DNA from: Nocardioides sp. Kera G14
GTDB taxonomy: Bacteria > Actinomycetota > Actinomycetes > Propionibacteriales > Nocardioidaceae
Direction: 5' to 3'
NCBI RefSeq assembly: GCF_020715565.1
Contig: NZ_CP085839.1
Location: 868,001 to 932,000 of the forward strand
Length of the DNA: 64,000 bases
The position numbers and the translations under genes were made by a program. Below, piece by piece: positions 42,275 to 50,121 of this stretch (positions are counted from its first letter, which is position 1; each line of letters begins with the position of its first letter). A model generated the notes under the pieces. That model was not told where the DNA came from. It did not search any database and saw only the letters and a program-made list of their open reading frames with translations.

Positions 42275-43165
42275 GTGACGTTGCCGCACGAGCGCCTCCA
42301 CGAAGGTGCCCACGACCGTCTCGGACACCTGCGCGGCAACGACGACTGGGAGGCCGAACGATGGCTGGATCCGTCGACCCGCGTGCTCGTCGTCGCCGGC
42401 ACCCGGATCTCGTCGCCACTGACCTGGCTGAGTCCGGCCGAGGCGCCCGAGGGCCGACGGGTCCTGCTCGGCGAGCGTGACGGCCGCGCCTACTTCGCCG
42501 TCATCGTCAGCCGCGACCACGCCGACGACAGCTGGCTGCCGCTGCGGTCGGTCCTGCCCGAGCTCGTCGGGGCGACGGATGCCCTTGCGCCGCTGGTCTT
42601 CCACGCCATCGGCATGGCCGAGTGGCTGGCGGCGACCCGGTTCTGTCCGCGTTGCGGTGGCCCGCTCGTGATGCAGTCCTCCGGGCACGAGCTCGCCTGC
42701 AGCGACGGGCATGTCCAGTTCCCGCGGTCGGACCCGGCGGTCATCATGCTGATCACCCACGGCGAGCCGGGCTCATCCGACGAGGTCGCGCTGCTGGGTC
42801 GCAAGGGGGAGTGGCCCGACGGTCGCTTCTCGACGCTCGCCGGCTTCTGCGAGCCGGGTGAGTCGCTCGAGGACGCAGTCCGTCGGGAGGTCGCGGAGGA
42901 GGCCGGCGTACGGGTCGGCGCGGTGCAGTACGTCGGCAACCAGCCGTGGCCGCTGCCCGCCTCCCTCATGCTGGGATTCACCGGTGTGGCCCTCGACCTC
43001 GACATCAACACCGACGCCGAGGAGCTGGACGAGGCCCGCTGGTTCACCCGCGAGGACCTGCTCCGCGGCGCCAAGGCCGGTGACCTGCTCCTGCCCGGCG
43101 AGGTCTCGATCAGTCGCTCACTGATCGAGGGCTGGGTCGGCCAGCCGCTGCCCGGCAGCTGGTAG
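42275..43165 (+). CDS. nudC: NAD(+) diphosphatase / NAD-RNA decapping enzyme NudC
   Basis: The 296-residue protein has a variable N-terminal domain, a zinc-ribbon (FCPRCGG, later ACSDGH) and a Nudix domain. The Nudix box is GFCEPGESLEDAVRREVAEEAGV, given here with the key residues G, E, REVAEE and G in place. The fourth zinc ligand of the ribbon appears to be His or absent rather than Cys. NudC hydrolyses NADH/NAD and removes NAD caps from RNA. M. tuberculosis Rv3199c lies close to adnAB in the same way. Confidence 0.9.
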   Translation: MTLPHERLHEGAHDRLGHLRGNDDWEAERWLDPSTRVLVVAGTRISSPLTWLSPAEAPEGRRVLLGERDGRAYFAVIVSRDHADDSWLPLRSVLPELVGATDALAPLVFHAIGMAEWLAATRFCPRCGGPLVMQSSGHELACSDGHVQFPRSDPAVIMLITHGEPGSSDEVALLGRKGEWPDGRFSTLAGFCEPGESLEDAVRREVAEEAGVRVGAVQYVGNQPWPLPASLMLGFTGVALDLDINTDAEELDEARWFTREDLLRGAKAGDLLLPGEVSISRSLIEGWVGQPLPGSW

Positions 43166-43176
43166 CGCGAGCAGGA

Positions 43177-43758
43177 TCAGCTGCCGGTCGCCCACGACGC
43201 CGGCGAGATGATCCACAGGGCCTCGGCCGGCCGGCTCGCACTCGGATTGCGCCAGGTGTGTGGCTCGCGACCGGAGAAGGTCATGGTGTCGCCGGCGGCG
43301 AGGGTCTCCTCGTGATCGGCGAAGGTGACCGCGATCTGGCCGCGCAGGACGTGGAGGACCTCGAGCTCGGCATTGAGCGTGTAGAGCTCTGCGCCACCGC
43401 TCGCGGCCGGCTCGACGGTGGAGTGCACCAGCTGCAGTCGCGACTGGGCGGGTGGCGTGAGTAGTCGCTCGTCGACCCCGTCCCCGGTGAGTTCGATGCG
43501 CGGCGCCTCACCGCGGCGTACGACGTCGGTCTTCGGCGCTGCGAAGAGCTCGCCCACCGGCAGCGCGAGGACCGAGCAGATCGCGACCAGAGTGGCCACG
43601 CTCGGCGAGGTCATGTCGCGCTCGAGGCGACTCACGAAGCCCTTGGTGACGTTGCTCAGCCGTGCCACGTGCTCGATCGTGAGGCCCTGCCGCAGCCGTG
43701 CGTCACGCAGACGTGCCCCGATCCGGAGACCGGCGGTGGTCTCACTCTCTTCCGTCAC
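43177..43758 (-). CDS. XRE-type helix-turn-helix regulator with cupin domain
   Basis: The 193-residue regulator has an N-terminal XRE DNA-binding domain (about residues 12-66: RLRDARLRQGLTIEHVARLS and TKGFVSRLERD) and a C-terminal cupin (about 115-185: LEVLHVLRGQIAVTF, GREPHTWRNPS). The layout is that of PuuR-type regulators, which often sense polyamines, amino acids or related amines. It is divergent from the permease-agmatinase-family operon and probably controls it. The GTG at 43758 has AGGAGG upstream. Confidence 0.85.
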   Translation of the reverse strand: MTEESETTAGLRIGARLRDARLRQGLTIEHVARLSNVTKGFVSRLERDMTSPSVATLVAICSVLALPVGELFAAPKTDVVRRGEAPRIELTGDGVDERLLTPPAQSRLQLVHSTVEPAASGGAELYTLNAELEVLHVLRGQIAVTFADHEETLAAGDTMTFSGREPHTWRNPSASRPAEALWIISPASWATGS

Positions 43759-43869
43759 CTGGTCCCTCCTCAGGCCGCCGCTGCCGCCTCCGACACCCTA
43801 GCGACCGCGTCACCCGCCCTTGGTCTGTGACCCAGTCGAAACAGGGACGAGGTCGAATCCGAAACATGA

Positions 43870-43920
43870 CAATGGTTGCGTTGTGAGCATCTGATGTTTA
43901 CCGTGAGGCAACTCGCCTCA
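43870..43920. promoter_or_regulatory. Inverted repeats in the divergent regulatory region
   Basis: The 184-bp gap between the regulator and the permease contains TGAGGC-AACTC-GCCTCA (43904-43920) and an ACAA-N8-TTGT pair just upstream (about 43870-43885). Either may bind the HTH-cupin regulator. I find nothing else in the gap. Confidence 0.4.
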
Positions 43921-43942
43921 TGCATCTCGACCAGGAGCCGAC

Positions 43943-45403
43943 ATGACGACCATCCCCTCATCGCCGCGACCACCCGCGATCGAAGCACGATCGATCGACT
44001 GGGTTCCCGAGACGGAGCGCCACGGCAAGCTCTGGCACCAGGCGCCGCTGTGGTTCCTGGGCAACTTCCAGTACTTCTCCATCCCGATCGGCTTCATCGG
44101 TCCCGGCCTGGGGCTCTCGATCGGCTGGACCGTGGTGGCCTCCGCGCTGGGCCTCGCGGTCGGCACGCTCTTCATGGCCTTTCACGCGACCCAAGGGCCG
44201 CAGATGGGTCTGCCCCAGATGATCCAGTCCAGGGCGCAGTTCGGCTATCGGGGCGTGATCATCCCGCTCTTCGCCACGCTCTTCACCTATGTCGCCTTCA
44301 ACGTCACCGACCAGGTGCTGCTCGGCTCCGGACTCAACGCGGCCTACGGCTGGAACGCCCAGGTCGTCGCCGTCGTGGCGGCGGTACTCGCGGCCCTCCT
44401 GGCGATCTACGGCCACGACTGGGTGCACCGTTTCTTCCGGTGGATCCTCTACGTCTCGCTGCCACTGACCCTGATCGTCACGGTCGGTGTCATCATCGGC
44501 GCCGGTGGCGGCCATGCGCCGACGGCCCACTTCGGCTTCACCTGGGTGGCGTTCATGGCGCAGTTCTCTGCCGCCGCGGCGTACAACATCACCTACGCGC
44601 CCTATGTCTCGGACTACTCCCGTTACCTGCCGTCGAAGACACCGGCCGGCTCGGTCATCGCGTCGGTGTTCTTCGGTGCCGCCGGCGCCGCCCTCTGGCT
44701 GATGTCCCTCGGTGCGTGGCTCGCCATCCGACTCGGCGCCTCGGACGGCCTTGCGGGCCTGCTGCAGGCCGGCAACAACGTCGTCGGCCACCTCGGCGAC
44801 GTGGTCGCCTTCCTCTCTGCGCTCGCGCTGATGGCCACGATGGGCATGAACGCGTACGGCGGCGCGCTGTCGGTCCTGACCGCGGTGGACTCCTTCAAGT
44901 CGATCAAGCCGACCCGCACCGCGCGGATCGTGACGATCCTCGCGCTGACGGTCATCTGGTACCTGATCGGCGAGACCATCAGTGGCGATGCCGTCGGCAC
45001 CGTCTTCAGCTCGCTGACCCTGATGCTCTACCTGCTCGTCCCGTGGACGGCGACCAACCTCATCGACTACTTCTTCGTCCGCCGCGGCCACTATGCCCTC
45101 ACCGAGCTGTTCCGTCCGCGTGGCATCTACGGGTCCTGGGCCTGGCGCGGCCTCGCGGCGTACGGCATCGGCTTCGTGTGCGAGATCCCCTTCATGGTCC
45201 TTCCCGAGTTGGGCGGCTGGAGCTACACCGGCTTCTTCGCCAGTAGGATGAGCGGCATCGACGTCGCCTGGATCGTGGGCCTCGCCGTCACGTCGGTCGC
45301 CTACCTGCTCTTCACGCGCGGCCTCGACCTGAGCGTGGAGAGGACGGCCGAGGCGGCCAGCAATGAGAGGCTCGCTGCCCTCGAGAGGATGGATCTCGCG
45401 TGA
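43943..45403 (+). CDS. NCS1 family permease (cytosine/purine-type)
   Basis: The 486-residue protein has about twelve membrane helices and NCS1 landmarks: [36 protein letters not shown] and [18 protein letters not shown]1 carriers import nucleobases, allantoin, hydantoins, thiamine or similar compounds by proton or sodium symport. The ATG has AGGAG 7 nt upstream. Its stop overlaps the GTG of the agmatinase-family gene, so the permease likely imports that enzyme's substrate. Confidence 0.88.
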   Translation: MTTIPSSPRPPAIEARSIDWVPETERHGKLWHQAPLWFLGNFQYFSIPIGFIGPGLGLSIGWTVVASALGLAVGTLFMAFHATQGPQMGLPQMIQSRAQFGYRGVIIPLFATLFTYVAFNVTDQVLLGSGLNAAYGWNAQVVAVVAAVLAALLAIYGHDWVHRFFRWILYVSLPLTLIVTVGVIIGAGGGHAPTAHFGFTWVAFMAQFSAAAAYNITYAPYVSDYSRYLPSKTPAGSVIASVFFGAAGAALWLMSLGAWLAIRLGASDGLAGLLQAGNNVVGHLGDVVAFLSALALMATMGMNAYGGALSVLTAVDSFKSIKPTRTARIVTILALTVIWYLIGETISGDAVGTVFSSLTLMLYLLVPWTATNLIDYFFVRRGHYALTELFRPRGIYGSWAWRGLAAYGIGFVCEIPFMVLPELGGWSYTGFFASRMSGIDVAWIVGLAVTSVAYLLFTRGLDLSVERTAEAASNERLAALERMDLA

Positions 45404-46374
45404 CACCCGGCATTCCCCGGATCGAAGAGGGCGGCCACGTCGGCCCGATGGACGCCAGTGTGATGCCGCGGTTCGCGGGGCCGCCGACCTTCGCCCTGCT
45501 GCCGACGGCGGCCGAGGTGGGCGACATCGACGTCGCGGTCGTCGGCGTCCCGTTCGACACAGGCGTCAGCTTCCGGCCAGGCGCCCGTTTCGGCCCCGAG
45601 CACATCCGTGCCTCGTCGCGCCTGCTGCGTCCGTACAACCCCGCGGCCGACGTCTCGCCCTTCGCCGCCCTCCAGGTGGCGGACTGCGGTGACATCGCCG
45701 CGAACCCCTTCTCGATCCAGGAGGCGGTCGAGCAGGTCGAGCGCGGTGCGGACGCCCTGACCGAGCGAGCCGGGCGGCTCCTCACCCTCGGCGGGGACCA
45801 CACGATCGCGCTACCGCTGCTGCGCTCGCTGTCACGGCGTCACGGCCCGATCGCGGTGGTCCACTTCGACGCGCACCTCGACACCTGGGACACCTACTTC
45901 GGTGCTCCCGTGACGCACGGGACTCCGTTCCGCAGGGCCAGCGAGGAGGGCCTGCTCGACACCTCGGCCTGCCTGCACGTGGGCACGCGCGGGCCGCTGT
46001 ACGGGCGGGTCGACCTGCGCGACGACAAGGACCTCGGCTTCGAGATCGTCGCCGCCACGGACGTGCCCGACCTCGGCGTGCGGGGGATCGTGGACCGGAT
46101 CCGGGCACGCGTGGGTGAGCGACCGGTCTACGTCTCGGTCGACATCGACGTCCTCGACCCGGCGTTCGCACCCGGCACGGGCACGCCGGAGGCGGGTGGC
46201 CTGCTGAGCAGGGAACTGTTGGGGGTCCTGCGCGGCTTCGCCGACCTCAACCTGGTCGGCGCCGACATCGTCGAGGTCGCCCCGGCCTATGACCACGCGC
46301 AGATCACCGGCATCGCCGCCGCGCACGTGGGCTACGAGCTCCTGTCAGCGATGGCGTTGGGAGCGTCGGCATGA
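45400..46374 (+). CDS. Agmatinase/ureohydrolase family enzyme
   Basis: The 324-residue enzyme has all binuclear manganese motifs: GGDHT (His134), HFDAHLD (Asp157, His159, Asp161) and [21 protein letters not shown]. It should hydrolyse a guanidino compound to urea and an amine. Agmatine, guanidinobutyrate, guanidinopropionate and others are possible; motifs do not distinguish them. The pairing with an NCS1 carrier rather than an amino acid permease is unusual for agmatine. GTG start overlaps the permease stop; the ATGA overlap links it to the next gene. Confidence 0.9.
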   Translation: MTPGIPRIEEGGHVGPMDASVMPRFAGPPTFALLPTAAEVGDIDVAVVGVPFDTGVSFRPGARFGPEHIRASSRLLRPYNPAADVSPFAALQVADCGDIAANPFSIQEAVEQVERGADALTERAGRLLTLGGDHTIALPLLRSLSRRHGPIAVVHFDAHLDTWDTYFGAPVTHGTPFRRASEEGLLDTSACLHVGTRGPLYGRVDLRDDKDLGFEIVAATDVPDLGVRGIVDRIRARVGERPVYVSVDIDVLDPAFAPGTGTPEAGGLLSRELLGVLRGFADLNLVGADIVEVAPAYDHAQITGIAAAHVGYELLSAMALGASA

Positions 46375-46763
46375 GCACCGAGACCGAGGTGCTGGAGGCG
46401 GCCGACCGCCTGGTCGAGGCGTTCGGACGACATGATGCGGCGGCGTACTTCGCCTGCTTCGACGCGGATGCCGACTTCATCTTCTACAACCATCCGCAGC
46501 GCCTCGACTCACGTTCCGCGTGGGAGCAGTTGTGGCGGCAGTGGGAGAGTGAGGACGGCTTCCGCGTGCTCGGCTGCCGCTCGACCGATCGTTCCGTCCA
46601 CGTCGTGGACGAGCGCACCGCCATCTTCACGCACGCCGTGGAGACCGACGTGAGCCTCGGTGGCGAGACCTCCACCAGCCGGGAGCGGGAGACGATCGTC
46701 TTCCATCGCGGCGATGCCGGCTGGGTCGCCGTGCACGAGCACCTCTCGCCGACCGAGGCCTGA
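46371..46763 (+). CDS. NTF2-like (SnoaL/CaMKII-association type) protein
   Basis: The 130-residue protein has the NTF2 cone-fold pattern: [44 protein letters not shown], then alternating strands ([17 protein letters not shown]) ending [10 protein letters not shown]. The fold is used by small enzymes and ligand-binding proteins. Overlap with the agmatinase-family gene suggests a partner role in the same pathway. No catalytic assignment is possible. Confidence 0.78.
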   Translation: MSTETEVLEAADRLVEAFGRHDAAAYFACFDADADFIFYNHPQRLDSRSAWEQLWRQWESEDGFRVLGCRSTDRSVHVVDERTAIFTHAVETDVSLGGETSTSRERETIVFHRGDAGWVAVHEHLSPTEA

Positions 46764-46783
46764 CGGCTCGCCGGCGGGGCGGG

Positions 46784-47053
46784 TCAGCTCGCGAGCGAGG
46801 CGAGCTTCTCCTTGATCTGGAGAACGCTCGGGTTCGTCTGCGCCGAGCCGTCGGGGTACACGAGGGTCGGCACCGTCTGGTTGCCGTTGTTGACCTTCTC
46901 GACGATCTCCGCCGTGCCGGGGACCTGCTCGATGTTGACCTCCTCGAAGACGATCCCCTCCCTGCCCAGCTGACCCTTGAGGCGCTGGCAGTAGCCACAC
47001 CACGGGGTCGTGTACATCACGAAGGACGAACTCGGACTCTGCGCTTCGCTCAT
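46784..47053 (-). CDS. Mycoredoxin (glutaredoxin-like, CxxC)
   Basis: The 89-residue protein has the active-site motif MYTTPWCGYCQRLKGQL near residue 15, QTVPTLVYPDG with the cis-Pro, and ends with an amphipathic helix. This is the mycoredoxin-1 pattern, which reduces mixed disulfides with mycothiol in actinobacteria. The ATG at 47053 is preceded by TAGGTT at 8 nt. The M. tuberculosis counterpart (Rv3198A) lies near nudC and uvrD2; here uvrD2 is not in between. Confidence 0.88.
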   Translation of the reverse strand: MSEAQSPSSSFVMYTTPWCGYCQRLKGQLGREGIVFEEVNIEQVPGTAEIVEKVNNGNQTVPTLVYPDGSAQTNPSVLQIKEKLASLAS

Positions 47054-47061
47054 GTCAGGAG

Positions 47062-47067
47062 AACCTA
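47062..47067 (-). promoter_or_regulatory. Putative -10 box TAGGTT for the mycoredoxin gene
   Basis: TAGGTT on the minus strand ends 8 nt before the ATG at 47053. Confidence 0.45.
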
Positions 47068-47121
47068 CGTCACCCTCGGACCATTCCCCACGACTCCGGA
47101 GATGTGCTCCCACGAGCCGGT

Positions 47122-47979
47122 TCACGGCACCAGCAGCCGGTACGCCGACGGCGAGACCGTCCACGTCCGGCGTCGCATCGGCCCCTCGATCTCTCCGTCC
47201 GTGCTGCACCAGAACTCCTCGCCCGAGACCCTGACCGACCGGCCGCGCTGATGGGCGACGTCGGCACGCCGGTGGTGACGGCCGAGAACGAGGTCGCGGG
47301 CGTAGCCGAGGTGACGGAGGAGCCCGACCGGTGTCGAGACGATCACGTCGATCAGGCCGTCGGAGGGATCAGCCGTGGGGACGAGCGAGGTGCCGCCACC
47401 GACCTGGGGGCCGTTGCCGATCGCGACCTGGAGCACGTCGGCACCGCCGCTGTACATCGCACGCTCGTCGACGTCGACGGACAGCCGCAGCGTCGGCGGG
47501 CTGAGCGCCGTCAGCAGCGCACCGATCGGGTAACCGATCTTGCCCAGGTGCTTCTTCCACCACTCACCACGCTTCGCCGCGTCAGCGCCGGCGCCGGCGT
47601 GCACGCTGTTGACCACGAGGCCGCCGACGTCGTCGAGCAGCACGTCCATCGGGCACGTGCGGCCCGCCAGCACGACAGCGGCCGCCTCGGCAGGGTCGAG
47701 CGGGATGCCGACACCGCGGGCGAAGTCGTTGCCGGTCCCGAGCGGCACCAACCCGACCGTCGTCGAGGCGAGACGGTCCAGATCATGGAGGGCGGAGATG
47801 ACGGCGTGCATCGTGCCGTCGCCACCCGCCACGACGACCACGGACGGAGCTGCGGTCAGTGCCTCGGCGAGGGAGTCGGCCGTCGACGTACGGGCGAGGG
47901 TGACCTCGGCTCGTGCCTCCAGCACCGGCAGGAGCTCGGTGAGGTCGTCGTCCGGTCGGGCGAGTACGAGCAGGTCCAC
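47122..47979 (-). CDS. Diacylglycerol kinase family lipid kinase
   Basis: The 285-residue protein has GGDGT (about residues 52-56), PLGTGNDFARG and the C-terminal domain with PSDGLIDV, the features of DagK/YegS-type lipid kinases that phosphorylate diacylglycerol or sphingoid-type lipids. A GTG at 47985 is in frame, but TAGGTT directly abuts it. The GTG at 47979 lies 6 nt from that box, so I place the start there as a leaderless gene. Confidence 0.87.
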   Translation of the reverse strand: MDLLVLARPDDDLTELLPVLEARAEVTLARTSTADSLAEALTAAPSVVVVAGGDGTMHAVISALHDLDRLASTTVGLVPLGTGNDFARGVGIPLDPAEAAAVVLAGRTCPMDVLLDDVGGLVVNSVHAGAGADAAKRGEWWKKHLGKIGYPIGALLTALSPPTLRLSVDVDERAMYSGGADVLQVAIGNGPQVGGGTSLVPTADPSDGLIDVIVSTPVGLLRHLGYARDLVLGRHHRRADVAHQRGRSVRVSGEEFWCSTDGEIEGPMRRRTWTVSPSAYRLLVP

Positions 47980-47985
47980 GTCCAC

Positions 47986-47991
47986 AACCTA
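47986..47991 (-). promoter_or_regulatory. Putative -10 box TAGGTT for the lipid kinase gene
   Basis: TAGGTT on the minus strand ends 6 nt before the GTG at 47979. Confidence 0.5.
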
Positions 47992-48037
47992 GCCATCGTG
48001 CGGTCCCTCCAGTTCGTGTGAGAGCCGGGGCGCCGCC

Positions 48038-48043
48038 TACGAT
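48038..48043 (+). promoter_or_regulatory. Putative -10 box TACGAT
   Basis: TACGAT ends 7 nt before the GTG at 48051, deciding that start over the GTG at 48018. Confidence 0.5.
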
Positions 48044-48050
48044 CGAGGAC

Positions 48051-48491
48051 GTGCCTCAGTTCGGTCGCCTGTCGAAGATCCACCTGCTCGCCGCGATCCG
48101 CGACTACACGACGGACGACGAGGTGCTCGAGCGCTATGAGCTCGATCCGGACGGCGCGGACGTGATGGCGGTCGAGCGTGGGAAGCAGTACGACGCCCGG
48201 GTGCTCGTGCTGTCGGCGTACGAGAAGGTGACGGGGGAGCGCCTCACCGGCGGCGACCTGCCCGCCGACCTCGCCAGCCTGCTGACCCGCCTCGAGCTCA
48301 AGGCCGTGAGCCGCCGCGAGCTCATCGCCGCCCAGACGCTCAAGTCGGCCCGCCAGCGCGTGCCGGGCACGCCGCGTGCCGCGCGCCCGAAGGCGCCCTC
48401 AGCGCCGGCGCAGGTGGAGAAGCCCGTCGCGCTCTGCCCGACCTGCTGGATGCAGCTGCCCGCCACCGGTCGCTGCGACAACTGCGACTGA
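48051..48491 (+). CDS. Unrecognised protein with C-terminal zinc-ribbon motif
   Basis: I do not recognise this 146-residue protein. The N-terminal two thirds are helical and charged (LSKIHLLAAIRDYTTDDEVLERY, LASLLTRLELKAVSRREL). After a Pro/Ala-rich linker the last 20 residues contain CPTCWMQL and CDNCD, a CxxC-CxxC zinc ribbon. It may bind nucleic acid or protein. It is convergent with the IclR gene at 48511 and separated from it by 19 bases. Confidence 0.7.
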   Translation: MPQFGRLSKIHLLAAIRDYTTDDEVLERYELDPDGADVMAVERGKQYDARVLVLSAYEKVTGERLTGGDLPADLASLLTRLELKAVSRRELIAAQTLKSARQRVPGTPRAARPKAPSAPAQVEKPVALCPTCWMQLPATGRCDNCD

Positions 48492-48510
48492 GGGCCAGCC
48501 GGAGCCAGCC

Positions 48511-49230
48511 TCAGCCGGACAGTGCGCGCGCGAGCGAGCGCGCCGTGTCCAGGAGCGCGGGCAGGATCTCGCTCTGGCGCTCCTCGGTGAGCCGGGTGTT
48601 CGGTCCAGCCACCGTCAGCGCTGCGAGCGCGGCGCCGGAGCGACCGAGTACGGCCGCCGAGACGGCGGTGAGCCCGATCTCCATCTCCGAGACCGAGATG
48701 GCCCAGCCGCGGTCGCGGATCTCGTCGAGCTCCTCGGCCGAGGGCCAACGCGCCCGGGCGCGTTCGGGGGCCTCCTCCCACGCCTCCTTCTGCACCTCAT
48801 CGGGGGCGTGGGCGAGAAGGACCTTGCCGGTGGCGCCGATCCCGAGGGGCAGCACCGTGCCCAGCAGCATCAGTGGCTGGAGCGTGTTCGGCCCCGGCGT
48901 CGAGACGGCACAGACACGGTGCGCGCGCTCGGGTACATGGAGTTGGACGCTCTCGCCGGCGCGTGTGGCCAGGTCGCGCATGAGCGGTTCGGCAGCGGCC
49001 CTGATCCCGAGCGACCGGTCAGCGGCGTGGCCCCACTCGACCAGGCGGTAGCCCGGTCGGTAGGCGCCGTCGTGGCCGCGCGCGAGACCGAGCTCGACGA
49101 GCTCGGCGAGCAGACGGTGCAGCGAGGACTTCGGCAGCTGGACCTGGGCGGCCATGTCGCCCAGCTTGATCGGGCCGTCGGCCGAGACCAGGACCTCGAC
49201 GACCTGGGCCACCTTCGCGAGAACGGACAC
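48511..49230 (-). CDS. IclR family transcriptional regulator
   Basis: The 239-residue regulator has a winged-helix N-terminus (about residues 5-58: KLGDMAAQVQLPKSSLHRLLAELVELG) and an IclR effector domain (about 75-239) including GTVLPLGIGATGKVLLAHAP. It starts with GTG 6 bases after the stop of a second IclR gene, so the two are co-transcribed. They lie beside the catabolic cluster at 50-64 kb and likely control it or each other. Confidence 0.88.
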   Translation of the reverse strand: MSVLAKVAQVVEVLVSADGPIKLGDMAAQVQLPKSSLHRLLAELVELGLARGHDGAYRPGYRLVEWGHAADRSLGIRAAAEPLMRDLATRAGESVQLHVPERAHRVCAVSTPGPNTLQPLMLLGTVLPLGIGATGKVLLAHAPDEVQKEAWEEAPERARARWPSAEELDEIRDRGWAISVSEMEIGLTAVSAAVLGRSGAALAALTVAGPNTRLTEERQSEILPALLDTARSLARALSG

Positions 49231-49236
49231 CGGGAC

Positions 49237-49980
49237 TCAGTCGATCCCGACCGTGGCGCGCTGGCGCAGTCGCTGCGAGATGGCTCGGGCTGCGCCGGAG
49301 ACCACCCGCGTGATGGCGGGAAGGTTCAGACGGTCGGCCGGCACGACGCTCGTCACGGCGGCGAACGCCTTGCCGCTCTCGTCGAAGACGGGGGCGCTCA
49401 CCCAGACCATGGCACCGGTCCGCGCCACGGCGACGCCGTTGCGGCGGATCTCGCCGAACTGCTGGCGCACCTTGAAGTCGTCGACCGGCTTGTTGATCCA
49501 GGACAGTGCCTCGTCGTACGGCATGTTGGCCAGGAGGGCGAGGCCCGGCGCGGAGTGAGTGATGGGGAGCTCGCGCGGGGCGGTCCATGCCTCGAGGTCG
49601 CTCCGGCCCGCGAGCACGTCGAGGACCAGCAGGCGCTGGCTGTCGAGGCTGGCGAGGAGTGCCACCTCGCTGGTGAGGTCCCGCAGATCCACGAGGCACG
49701 GACGGGCCGCGTCGCGCAGGCCACGGATGCTCGGCACGTCCTTGCCCAGGCGCCACAGCCTGCGGCCGAGGCGGTAACGACCACGGCCGGCGCGCTCGAC
49801 CGCGCCCGACTCGACGAGGTTGGCCAACATGCGGTGCACCGTCGCGGCCGGCAGCCCCGTCTCGTCACACAGGCTGCTGATCGACTGCTCGGTCGTCCCC
49901 GTGAAGCACTCGAGGATGTCGAGGACGCGTCCGAGGACGGAGCGCTTGCTGTCGAGGGTTACTGCGGTCGCCGTGGCCAT
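49237..49980 (-). CDS. IclR family transcriptional regulator
   Basis: The 247-residue regulator has a winged helix (about residues 13-70: VLGRVLDILECFTG, GLPAATVHRMLANLVESGAVER) and an effector domain with LPITHSAPGLALLA. The ATG at 49980 has GGAG upstream. An 11-bp-arm inverted repeat lies 16 bp before the start, a likely IclR-type operator. Tandem IclR genes are uncommon and suggest either sensing of two pathway intermediates or heteromer formation. Confidence 0.88.
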   Translation of the reverse strand: MATATAVTLDSKRSVLGRVLDILECFTGTTEQSISSLCDETGLPAATVHRMLANLVESGAVERAGRGRYRLGRRLWRLGKDVPSIRGLRDAARPCLVDLRDLTSEVALLASLDSQRLLVLDVLAGRSDLEAWTAPRELPITHSAPGLALLANMPYDEALSWINKPVDDFKVRQQFGEIRRNGVAVARTGAMVWVSAPVFDESGKAFAAVTSVVPADRLNLPAITRVVSGAARAISQRLRQRATVGID

Positions 49981-49996
49981 GGTGTCTCCAGAATCG

Positions 49997-50027
49997 GAAT
50001 GCGGTTCAGTTATTCAGAACGGCATTC
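49997..50027. promoter_or_regulatory. Inverted repeat, candidate IclR operator
   Basis: GAATGCGGTTC (49997-50007) and GAACGGCATTC (50017-50027) are inverted with one mismatch and a 9-bp spacer, 16 bp before the ATG of the first IclR gene. Confidence 0.6.
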
Positions 50028-50055
50028 ACCATAGTTGTGAGGGCTGTCACATGCA

Positions 50056-50091
50056 AGCAGCCGCCCCGACAAATCTGTCGGAGCGGCTGCT
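50056..50091 (-). terminator. Strong stem-loop after the reductase operon
   Basis: AGCAGCCGC-C-CCGACA pairs with TGTCGG-A-GCGGCTGCT around a 4-nt loop AATC (about 15 bp with one mismatch). It lies 30 bp after the stop of the minus-strand flavin reductase gene and fits as the terminator of that operon. Confidence 0.7.
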
Positions 50092-50121
50092 GCAGGCCGG
50101 ACGCGGGTTCGGCGGAGGCCC

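Noticed and set aside
43958..45406. 482-codon open frame antisense to the NCS1 permease
   Set aside because: The sense product has full membrane topology and family motifs; the antisense product is a hydrophilic shadow.
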